Positions 37,057 through 44,363 of a DNA stretch of 64,000 nucleotides are shown in pieces. The position numbers and the translations under genes were made by a program. The stretch's first letter is position 1. Each line of letters begins with the position of its first letter. The DNA is from Nitratireductor aquimarinus (GTDB lineage: Bacteria; Pseudomonadota; Alphaproteobacteria; Rhizobiales; Rhizobiaceae): positions 62,001-126,000 of the forward strand of contig NZ_JAFKDE010000008.1 of assembly GCF_017255295.1 (NCBI RefSeq), given 5' to 3'. The notes under the pieces are model-generated. The model was not told where the DNA came from, did not search any database, and saw nothing but the letters and a program-made list of their open reading frames with translations.

Positions 37057-38910
37057 TCACTCCGGCTCGGCGGTCGAAGTGGATTTCTCTTTTGATTTCT
37101 TCGCGCTGCCGTTGCGTTCGCCGAGGTGATCCTTTGCCGGCGTAAAGCTGATGATGCGGTCATCGATGGAAGGCGTGTTGGCCGCGTCGCTTGCGAAAAC
37201 CATTGCGCCGGAGGGCTTTACCCACAGGAGAACGATTGCGTCTTCCGAGCGGCTTTCCAGATAGGCGTTGTAGTCGAAGGCCTCGGTCAGCCGGGTCGCC
37301 TGGAACGTCCAGCCCTGCCAGTGCCGCTCGCGCAGGGTGCGGAACTCCAGCCCGTCTTTGGTCAGCGGACGCCCGCCCAGCGTGAAGTTCAGCGACATGC
37401 GTTTCGGCTGATCTCCGCCGCGTCCGAGCTGAAACACGTGAGAACGGCCGAGTTCCGGCGCAAAATCGGTGCAAACGAGAGAATTGTAGGCATCGTTGTC
37501 GGTGACGGCGATGAGGTTCGAGAACCGCTTGGGATCGATCGTGTGATGAGCCTCTTCCGACAATATGTCTCCGAAGAAGACGGGAATGTCGGCAAGCCGC
37601 GCCTCGGCGATGTGGTTCCAGTTCGGATCGGCGATCATCACCGGCACTTCAACGCTTTTGAGCTTCTTGGCGAGATCGATTGCCCAGCGCGGACCGCCAA
37701 CGATGAGAAGGCCGGGCTTCTCCGAACTCTTGAGCTTTAGAAGCGAGGCGAGGGGGCCGAGCGTGAAGCCGTGCAGAACGATTGTGGTGACAACCACCGC
37801 AAAGGTGAAGGCGACCATGCGATCCGCATCGATGATGCCTGCTTCTTCAAGAGCTGCGCCGAACAGGCCTGAAACCGCGACGGCGACCACGCCGCGCGGC
37901 GCGATCCAGCTTGTCAGAATGCGCTCGGGCATTGTTGCGCCGGAGCCGGTGGTGGCGATCATGATGGCGAGTGGCCGCACCACGAAGAGAAGCGAGGCGA
38001 CGAACAGCGCGGCGCGCCAGTCGAGGCTTCGAAAATCCTCAATGGTGAGCGAGGCGGTCAGCAGGATGAAGATGCCCGAGACCAGGAAAACGGTGATGGT
38101 TTCCTTGAAGCGGCGCATCTCCGCGAGGCTCGCAATGCGGGTGTTTGCAAGCACGATGCCCATCACGGTGACGGTCAGGAGCCCGGCTTCTTCGAGCACC
38201 AGATTGGTGAGCGCATAGGCCAGAAGAACGGCGGCCAGCAATATGGGCGCTTTCAGGAATTCGGGCACATAGCCGCGCACAAACGCCCACTGGATCAGCT
38301 TGGCGGCGGCAAAACCGCCGGCGACGGCGACCACGAAGGCTGCAACAACCACATAGGCCAGGCTGCCGCCCTGATGCAGGCCGAGAAAGACGAGAATGAC
38401 CTCGAAAGCCACCACCGCAAAGAGCGCGCCGATGGGGTCGTTGACGATCGCTTCCCATTTGAGCAGCGAGGCGGGCCGCGAGGCAAGCTGCGCCTGGCGC
38501 AGGAGCGGCGTGATGACGGTGGGGCCGGTGACCACGAGAATGGCGCCGAGCACTATGGCTGTCGGCCAGGTGAGGCCGCCGACATAATGAGCGGAGAGGG
38601 CGGTCATCACCCATACGAGCGGTCCGGCGATCAGGATGATGCGCCGCACGGCGGTTGAGGTTTCGCTGATTTCCTTGAAGTTCAGCGTCAAACCACCCTC
38701 AAACAGGATGATTGCCACGGCGAGCGACACGAGCGGGCGATAGATTTCGCCAAAATCCATTTCCGGGTTGATGAAGCCGGTGGCCGGGCCGGCGACCATG
38801 CCCGCGATCAGGAGCAGGACGATGGCCGGCAGGCGGAGCCTCCAGGCAAGCCATTGCGCGCCCATGCCCATGACGCCGATAAGCGCGATCTTCAATCCGA
38901 TGTCATGCAT
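37057..38910 (-). CDS. CPA1-type monovalent cation/proton antiporter with TrkA-N domain
   Basis: A 617-residue protein. Residues about 1-390 form a membrane domain of some 12 helices with the transport motif WEAIVNDPIGALFAV (Asn-Asp pair) and VVTGPTVITPLLRQAQLAS. Residues about 400-520 form a Rossmann-like TrkA-N nucleotide domain (LLIVGGPRWAIDLAKKL, VFFGDILSEEA), and a charged tail ends in a Lys/Ser-rich stretch. It exchanges Na+ or K+ for H+, with nucleotide gating inferred from the TrkA-N domain. ATG 38910 begins MHDIGLK; the open frame extends 18 codons upstream. It stands alone. Confidence 0.9.
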   Translation of the reverse strand: MHDIGLKIALIGVMGMGAQWLAWRLRLPAIVLLLIAGMVAGPATGFINPEMDFGEIYRPLVSLAVAIILFEGGLTLNFKEISETSTAVRRIILIAGPLVWVMTALSAHYVGGLTWPTAIVLGAILVVTGPTVITPLLRQAQLASRPASLLKWEAIVNDPIGALFAVVAFEVILVFLGLHQGGSLAYVVVAAFVVAVAGGFAAAKLIQWAFVRGYVPEFLKAPILLAAVLLAYALTNLVLEEAGLLTVTVMGIVLANTRIASLAEMRRFKETITVFLVSGIFILLTASLTIEDFRSLDWRAALFVASLLFVVRPLAIMIATTGSGATMPERILTSWIAPRGVVAVAVSGLFGAALEEAGIIDADRMVAFTFAVVVTTIVLHGFTLGPLASLLKLKSSEKPGLLIVGGPRWAIDLAKKLKSVEVPVMIADPNWNHIAEARLADIPVFFGDILSEEAHHTIDPKRFSNLIAVTDNDAYNSLVCTDFAPELGRSHVFQLGRGGDQPKRMSLNFTLGGRPLTKDGLEFRTLRERHWQGWTFQATRLTEAFDYNAYLESRSEDAIVLLWVKPSGAMVFASDAANTPSIDDRIISFTPAKDHLGERNGSAKKSKEKSTSTAEPE

Positions 38911-39146
38911 GCAACATATCCGTTCAAACGTTTCGGCGTTTTGCAATGTGCCGCGTGGGAGCAATTGGGTTCGCGCTTCAGCGGATCATCCAGTTTTCGG
39001 GCTACAGAAGCGGGAGCCTGTTGAAAAGACCTGTGGTTGTGAAATCTGCTTGATTGTCGCGCGTGTAGCGGCAAAGCCAGTGTCCATGGACTGCAGGAAT
39101 GTCACGAAAAACGGCATTCTTCGCGGACGATCAGGGGAGATGACGA

Positions 39147-40625
39147 ATGGCTGAACGCGATTGGGCTGCGGCGGAGAATACTGCTCTTGAAAGGCTCGGA
39201 GCTTGGCCGGCGGATGGCCCGGGCGGCGTGGTGCTTGGCATTGAGAACGGATCGGTTCGGCTGGTTGCGGCGGCGGGGCATGCGGGCGTCGGAGGCGCGC
39301 CGCTTGGGACTGACAGCGTGTTTCGCTGGGCGTCTGTCACCAAGCATGTGTTTGCGGCCTGTCTTCTCGAAAGCGGTGTGTTGCCGCTCGACATGACGCT
39401 GGGCGAGGCGCTTCCGGAACTCGCGGCGGCCCCGGCATCCGTAACGGTAGCGCAGGCGCTTGCCATGCAGGGCGGCTTGCCCGACCCGCGCGAGAGCCTG
39501 ACCCTTCTGGGTTTCGGATCGCATACGCGCACCGAGGCCGCGCCGCTTCACCACTGGATGGCCGGTTTTGACTGGTTGAACGCCAGGCCCGGCCATGAGG
39601 TCGCTTATTCCAATGGCGGCTACCGTCTTCTGGAAACGGCGCTGGCGCGGCGCGGTTTCGTGTTCTCCGACATGGTGGCGGATCACGCACAAAGGCTGGG
39701 CATCGGCATGCGGGCGTCCGAATACTGGACTGATCCGGTGCCGGGGCTTGTGCCCGGCCATGAACCTGCATCGCCCGGCTGGTCGGAAGGCTTTCAGGGA
39801 ATGCATCTTTCTGCGGCCGGCTCGCTTTCGGGTTCGGCGCGGGATCTGGCTGTCTGGCTGTCGGACCTCATGGCGCGAGACGTTTTTGCGCAGATCGCCC
39901 GGCCTCTGCCGCTCGGTTCAGGCGAGGCGACCGGTTATGGGCTTGGCATTGCGCTGACGCAGATCGGCGCGGAGCGCGTGCCGGGTCATGGCGGGGCGCA
40001 GGCCGGCTATCGCGCGGGCTTTCTGTGTGCGCCGGAGGAGGGCATCGCGCTCGTGGCTCTGAGCAATCGCGACGATGGCGATGCGACCGGGCTTGCGGCG
40101 CGCGTGTGGGCGCGGCTGCGTGGCGTGCCGCAGGCGCAGATGCCGAAACCCGCCGGCGATTGGGCACCGTCCGGTCTCTATGTGGCGGAAGTGGGGGGGC
40201 TCTGGGCCGAAGTGAAAAAGAACGCCATCGTGGTGCGCGATGCGGAAGAAGCGCTCTTTGCAGGCGATAACGGCCAATTCGTCTCCGCAGCGCCGCATGC
40301 GCGCATGCGGCTGGCGTATACGGACGGAGCGCTGAGCGGCGATCTGTTCCATCAGCCCGTCCGGCTGTTGCCGGTGAGGGTTTGCGATGAAGAGCCGGAG
40401 TTGGACGGGCGCTGGATGAGTGACGGCGCAATTGTGACGATCCGGGGCCGAACACTCCATTGGGGTGTGGGACCGCTTCAAACCGAAACGACCCTCAAGC
40501 CGCTTGGCAATGGACGCTGGCTGTTCAACGCGATGGGGCGTCGGATCTGCCTTCAGCGCCTTTCGCCGGATCGGTTCATTCTCTCTTTGGCAAGGGCGCG
40601 CGGCGTCGAATATTGCAGGCTCTGA
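39147..40625 (+). CDS. Serine beta-lactamase-fold hydrolase, D-aminopeptidase (Dap)-like
   Basis: A 492-residue cytosolic protein without signal peptide. The penicillin-recognising fold has S63-x-x-K66 (WASVTK), Tyr-Ser-Asn at Y154 and H281-G-G (GHGGAQAGYR). The last about 150 residues look like two small beta-barrel domains, the layout of the D-aminopeptidase from Ochrobactrum. That enzyme releases N-terminal D-amino acids from peptides. The neighbouring peptidases, racemase and peptide importers support such a role, but an esterase is possible. It is convergent with the M28 gene, with a hairpin between. Confidence 0.85.
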   Translation: MAERDWAAAENTALERLGAWPADGPGGVVLGIENGSVRLVAAAGHAGVGGAPLGTDSVFRWASVTKHVFAACLLESGVLPLDMTLGEALPELAAAPASVTVAQALAMQGGLPDPRESLTLLGFGSHTRTEAAPLHHWMAGFDWLNARPGHEVAYSNGGYRLLETALARRGFVFSDMVADHAQRLGIGMRASEYWTDPVPGLVPGHEPASPGWSEGFQGMHLSAAGSLSGSARDLAVWLSDLMARDVFAQIARPLPLGSGEATGYGLGIALTQIGAERVPGHGGAQAGYRAGFLCAPEEGIALVALSNRDDGDATGLAARVWARLRGVPQAQMPKPAGDWAPSGLYVAEVGGLWAEVKKNAIVVRDAEEALFAGDNGQFVSAAPHARMRLAYTDGALSGDLFHQPVRLLPVRVCDEEPELDGRWMSDGAIVTIRGRTLHWGVGPLQTETTLKPLGNGRWLFNAMGRRICLQRLSPDRFILSLARARGVEYCRL

Positions 40626-40645
40626 GGCAAGGCCGGAAATGAAAA

Positions 40646-40679
40646 GACCGCTGCTTCTCTCAGGAGAGATGCAGCGGTC
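40646..40679 (-). terminator. Hairpin terminator between convergent hydrolase and M28 genes
   Basis: GACCGCTGC (40646-40654) pairs with GCAGCGGTC (40671-40679), with an inner CTCTC/GAGAG continuation. Read on the minus strand the stem is followed by TTTTC, so it best terminates the M28 gene; it can act in both directions. Confidence 0.8.
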
Positions 40680-40700
40680 GATCATGCTTTTGTGCGCTGC

Positions 40701-42428
40701 CTAGCCCGCGAGCAGCTCGATGTGGCGCTGTGCCTGACGAAGGGCGGAGATGAGGCGGTTTTGTCCGCGAACGAGCTGGGTTTTCGCAAAACCAAGCGTG
40801 TTTTCGTCAAAACCGTCCAGATCCGCTGCTTCTGCGATGGAAGGCAGCGGCGGGATCGTCAGGGCCGGATCGTGGCTGAAGCGGTTCACGCGGGTGAAGT
40901 TGATCGGCACGAGGATGCGGGCGAGATCCTGGATCACGGTGTTGGCCGTTGCCCTGTCGATCTTGCCGGACTTGATGCCCGCATAGAAACTGTCGAGCGT
41001 TGAAGCCAGCGCATCGACCGCTTCCTTCGATGCCGACAGGTCAAAGCGGTCGCCGGCCTTGGCCTGGTACTCGGCCACGGTCTGCGCGAATTCCTTCGCC
41101 GTGGCGCGCCAGTCAAACGGCAGGATCTCGGCATTCGCATTGCGAAGAACGGCAAGGAGATAGACCTTGATGTCGCGCAGGAGAATGTCCCTGTCTGCGA
41201 TTTCCAGCGTGTCATTCTCGGTGTGCCAGGCAATGTTGCCGCCGCAGCCGCCCACCGTGTAATAGCCTTTCTCCTCACGCTGGACGTCCGGCATGGTCGA
41301 CGACAGCATCAGGTAGCTGGAAATGCCGATATTGTTGAAGGAGTAATCGCCGGCGCGGTGCGGGCGCTCGCCTTCCATCGTTTTGCCGGCCACTTCGCCG
41401 ATCACTTCAGCGAGGAAGTCTTCGGTTTCGCTCATCCGGCAAAGATTGATGAATTCGGTTGCCCAGCGGCAGCCCGGGCTGTCGCAGTTGACCTGCGAAA
41501 CGGCATTCTGCTCGAGGTCCAGCGCGAAATTGTCGGAGAACCAGGTCGAACCGGCATAGCGTCCGGTGGAGTGGCCGGGCCACCAGCAGATGCGCACCGA
41601 GCGCTTTAGCGAACCGCGATTTTCCCAGAGAACGCGGGCGATTTCGAGCATGCTCGCATCACCGGTTGCGTTGTCACCCACGCCCACGTCCCAGCTGTCG
41701 AGATGGCCGTGCAGGAAGACGTATTTCTCCGGCTCTTCGGTGCCCTTGATGAAGACTTCCGGCAGTTTCGACGTGAACCAGCCCTCTTCCATCTCGGTGA
41801 ACAGCGTGACGCTGCCGCCCTTTTCCGCGATGGCGACCAGCGCCGCGCCGTCATCCTTGTTGACCGCCGCAGCGGCGATCTTCGGCTTGCGCGGCAGGTC
41901 GTCCAGATCCGGCGTGCCCCAGATGCTGGTGCAGATGCCCCAGTGGATGTCGACACCGGGATTGATGCCGATAACGCCGATGGCGCCGATTTCCTCGAAC
42001 TGGGAAACCAGGCCGGGGCTCGCAAAACCTTCGGAAATCACGATCTTGCCGCGTACGCGATCGGCGAGCTCCTGCGTGGTGTCCACCTTTTGCTCGAACA
42101 TGTCGGTGATCATCGCGTTGTGATACGCGCCGACATAGACAAGTTCGCCCGTGACGCCATTGCTGGCGTCGACGCTGTATGCCGGCGGCTTGGCGCGGAA
42201 CGTCTTGCCTTCAGCCTCGACGCGGGCCTGACCGGGCAGGCTGAGATAGAGGCTCGGCTCATGAACCGTGACCTCGACACCGTGCTTGCGCAGCCGTGAG
42301 ACAATTTCGTCCATGCCGCGGTTCACATCGGTGGGGTGCTCGCGCTTGAAAGTCGCAAAGCTCTCGACCAGCCCCCAGGGTTCGTCAAGCGAGACGGAAT
42401 CGAGAATTTGTTTTTCGAGATTGTTCAT
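40701..42428 (-). CDS. M28-family metallopeptidase-like protein with altered active site
   Basis: A 575-residue protein with a PA-like insert (about residues 120-230, ELADRVRGKIVISEGFASPG) and an M28 peptidase fold. Metal ligands are recognisable in LHGHLDSWDVGVGDNATGD (His, Asp), VNCDSPG (Asp) and NIAWHTENDT (His). The segment that should read Glu-Glu (catalytic base and ligand) is WWPGHSTGRYAGSTW here. About 130 C-terminal helical residues follow. ATG 42428 has GGGAGC 9 nt upstream; 42452 is less likely. An IclR-type palindrome lies 28-44 nt before the start, so it belongs to the IclR regulon with the hyu operon. Confidence 0.87.
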   Translation of the reverse strand: MNNLEKQILDSVSLDEPWGLVESFATFKREHPTDVNRGMDEIVSRLRKHGVEVTVHEPSLYLSLPGQARVEAEGKTFRAKPPAYSVDASNGVTGELVYVGAYHNAMITDMFEQKVDTTQELADRVRGKIVISEGFASPGLVSQFEEIGAIGVIGINPGVDIHWGICTSIWGTPDLDDLPRKPKIAAAAVNKDDGAALVAIAEKGGSVTLFTEMEEGWFTSKLPEVFIKGTEEPEKYVFLHGHLDSWDVGVGDNATGDASMLEIARVLWENRGSLKRSVRICWWPGHSTGRYAGSTWFSDNFALDLEQNAVSQVNCDSPGCRWATEFINLCRMSETEDFLAEVIGEVAGKTMEGERPHRAGDYSFNNIGISSYLMLSSTMPDVQREEKGYYTVGGCGGNIAWHTENDTLEIADRDILLRDIKVYLLAVLRNANAEILPFDWRATAKEFAQTVAEYQAKAGDRFDLSASKEAVDALASTLDSFYAGIKSGKIDRATANTVIQDLARILVPINFTRVNRFSHDPALTIPPLPSIAEAADLDGFDENTLGFAKTQLVRGQNRLISALRQAQRHIELLAG

Positions 42429-42455
42429 GCGCGAAGCTCCCATTTGTTTCATTCA

Positions 42456-42472
42456 ACGAAACAGTGTTTCGT
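42456..42472. promoter_or_regulatory. IclR-type palindrome before the M28 gene
   Basis: ACGAAAC-AGT-GTTTCGT is a perfect inverted repeat with a 3-base centre, 28 nt upstream of the M28 ATG. The inner part GAAACAxTGTTTC recurs before the racemase gene at 43518-43530. A further GTTTC half lies at 42446-42450. Confidence 0.72.
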
Positions 42473-42540
42473 AATAAAGAAAAGCTAGCAGAGCGTTTGC
42501 GTGGCTGCAAGCGCTGGCCCAAGCATTGGGAAGCCAGGCA

Positions 42541-42568
42541 AACGAAAACAGCCCGCGGAAGCGGGCTG
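42541..42568 (-). terminator. Rho-independent terminator of the IclR gene
   Basis: An 8-bp stem CAGCCCGC/GCGGGCTG (42549-42568) with a GGAA loop is followed on the minus strand by TTTTCG, 51 nt after the IclR stop. It separates IclR from the downstream M28 gene, which then needs its own promoter. Confidence 0.85.
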
Positions 42569-42618
42569 CGCATTTTATGATTCTATTGTGCTCTTTTATT
42601 GCGCTCTGGGGGCTGGGT

Positions 42619-43434
42619 TCAGCCGGCGGAGCGGGCTTTGCTCTCGGCTTCGTCCTTGTCGGAACGGTGCAGCGACAGGCGCTGCGAAATTTCACCGGCT
42701 GCTGCCAGCACGGCCTGCATGTAAGCCTCGCGGCGCTCTTCATCGAAGCGCACGACTGCGCCGGCAACGGAAATCGCTGCAATAATGTTGCCATCGGCCG
42801 CAATGATGGGGGCCGCAACGGAGAAGGCACCTTCATCGAGATCGTTAATCGCGACATTGCATCCGTTCGCGCGAATGCGTTCCAGCGCTTGCCGGAGCTT
42901 TTCACGGTCGGTGATCGTGTAGGGGGTAAAAGCTTCCAGCGGGCTGGCGAGCACCTGGTCGATGATGCTCTTCTCGCTGAATGCTAGAATGCAGAGCGAA
43001 CCGCCACCGGCATGAAGCGGGCCGTTGCGTCCCGCCTGCGCGAAAAGGCGAACTGAATGCAGGCCCTCGCGCGTCGCAACAACGAGCGAGCGCAATCCGT
43101 CGCGCACGACGAGATTCACGTTCTCGGAGGTCCGGTCGCGCAGCGCATCCATCACAGGCCGCGCAGCAGACAGGAGGCTGCCTTCGCGGCCCACGCGTTC
43201 CCCCAGCACGCCAACCCGATAGCCGAGCGAGTAGACGGCGCGCTCCGGATCCCGGAACACGAAGCCGCGCTCTTCGAGCGTATGCAGCAGGCGGAAGACA
43301 ATGGACTTCGTCAGGCCAAGCGATTTTGCGAGCGCTGTGACCCCCTGATCCGGCTGGTCGGCGAGTGCTTCAAGGACAAGCAATGCGCGGTCGACAGCAG
43401 CGATCCTGTAGTCCTTGGGGGCTGTCTCGTTCAT
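42619..43434 (-). CDS. IclR family transcriptional regulator
   Basis: A 271-residue regulator. The winged helix covers residues about 8-75 (GVTALAKSLGLTKSIVFRLL), and the GAF-like effector domain extends to about 255 with the usual SEKSIIDQVL and FDEERREAYMQAV blocks. IclR proteins commonly control importer/enzyme operons for organic acids and amino compounds. It is divergent from the racemase/Dpp/Hyu operon and upstream of the M28 gene, and both promoters carry the same palindrome. This argues for a repressor of the whole region. Confidence 0.92.
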   Translation of the reverse strand: MNETAPKDYRIAAVDRALLVLEALADQPDQGVTALAKSLGLTKSIVFRLLHTLEERGFVFRDPERAVYSLGYRVGVLGERVGREGSLLSAARPVMDALRDRTSENVNLVVRDGLRSLVVATREGLHSVRLFAQAGRNGPLHAGGGSLCILAFSEKSIIDQVLASPLEAFTPYTITDREKLRQALERIRANGCNVAINDLDEGAFSVAAPIIAADGNIIAAISVAGAVVRFDEERREAYMQAVLAAAGEISQRLSLHRSDKDEAESKARSAG

Positions 43435-43478
43435 GGCTGCGCTCCTTTTTCTCGCATTATCGTTGTCTGCTGCACGGT

Positions 43479-43490
43479 TGCAATATTGCA
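43479..43490. promoter_or_regulatory. Second palindrome in the IclR-racemase gap
   Basis: TGCAATATTGCA is a perfect 12-bp palindrome 45 nt before the IclR start. It differs from the GAAACAxTGTTTC sites and may be an autoregulatory site or a binding site for another protein. Confidence 0.4.
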
Positions 43491-43517
43491 GATTTGTGAT
43501 TTACTCAACGGAAATAA

Positions 43518-43530
43518 GAAACAATGTTTC
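43518..43530. promoter_or_regulatory. IclR-type palindrome before the racemase operon
   Basis: GAAACAATGTTTC is a 13-base inverted repeat GAAAC-AAT-GTTTC, 28 nt upstream of the racemase ATG. It shares 12 of 13 positions with the core of the site before the M28 gene, and its distance to the start codon is the same. Confidence 0.72.
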
Positions 43531-43558
43531 ACACAATAAAACAATGAGGGGCGATGAA

Positions 43559-44314
43559 ATGCGTGTTGCTTATGTCGTACCGGGGCCGATGTCCAAGGGG
43601 CCGATGGGGCTGAAGGAGATGAAGCGGCGCGAAGCGCTGCTGAATGCGTGGGCATTCACCGGCACCGAAGTGTCGGTCATTGATGTTGTGGACGGACCAG
43701 CATCAATCGAATCCGCTTATGAAGAGGCGCTGTGCATTCCTGCCACGATCGACGTGATCATGCGTTGCGAACGTGACGGGTTTGACGCTGCGATCATCGG
43801 CTGTTTTGGCGATCCGGGCCTGGAGGCCGCGCGTGAACTGACGACCATGCCGGTTGTTGGCCCATGCGAAAGTTCGCTGCTTCTGGCTGCCAGCCTGGGG
43901 CACAAGCTCTCCGTGCTGACCATCTTCGAAAGCATGGTTGCCGGGCAGGAGCTGCTTGCCTACCGGGCGGGTGTCCTTGAAAAGCTCGCTTCCGTGCGGG
44001 CCACGGGCATTCCCGTTCTGGAGCTGATGAAAAACCCGGATCAGACGCGCGAGAAGCTGATCGAGACGGCAACGCTTTGCGTGAAGCAGGACCGTGCCGA
44101 CGCTCTGTTGTTCGGCTGCATGACGATGTCGTTTCTGGATCTTGCGGACGAGGTGTCCGCCGCCGTGGGCGCGCCGGCTATCAATGCCGGCAAGGCCGCG
44201 CTAAAGCACGCGGAAACGCTGGTTTCCATGGGGCTCTCCCACTCCAAGACAGCCTATCCCATGCCCGCCAAAATGCGGGCCGGCCAGTCCTTCGAGGCGC
44301 TGCGGGTGGCCTGA
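43559..44314 (+). CDS. Asp/Glu/hydantoin racemase family protein
   Basis: A 251-residue racemase. The two catalytic Cys are visible in IIGCFGDPGLEAAREL (residues about 78-93) and LLFGCMTMSFLDLAD (about 181-195). The fold is that of hydantoin, aspartate and glutamate racemases with the cofactor-free two-base mechanism. ATG 43559 follows GAGGGG by about 7 nt; earlier in-frame starts lie in the operator region. As first gene before a Dpp-type importer and HyuB/HyuA, epimerisation of a hydantoin or related cyclic amide is the most likely job. Confidence 0.88.
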   Translation: MRVAYVVPGPMSKGPMGLKEMKRREALLNAWAFTGTEVSVIDVVDGPASIESAYEEALCIPATIDVIMRCERDGFDAAIIGCFGDPGLEAARELTTMPVVGPCESSLLLAASLGHKLSVLTIFESMVAGQELLAYRAGVLEKLASVRATGIPVLELMKNPDQTREKLIETATLCVKQDRADALLFGCMTMSFLDLADEVSAAVGAPAINAGKAALKHAETLVSMGLSHSKTAYPMPAKMRAGQSFEALRVA

Positions 44315-44363
44315 GCCTGCGCGCCGACAAGACAACGACAAAAATCTTCAGAGGAGAAGCAGG

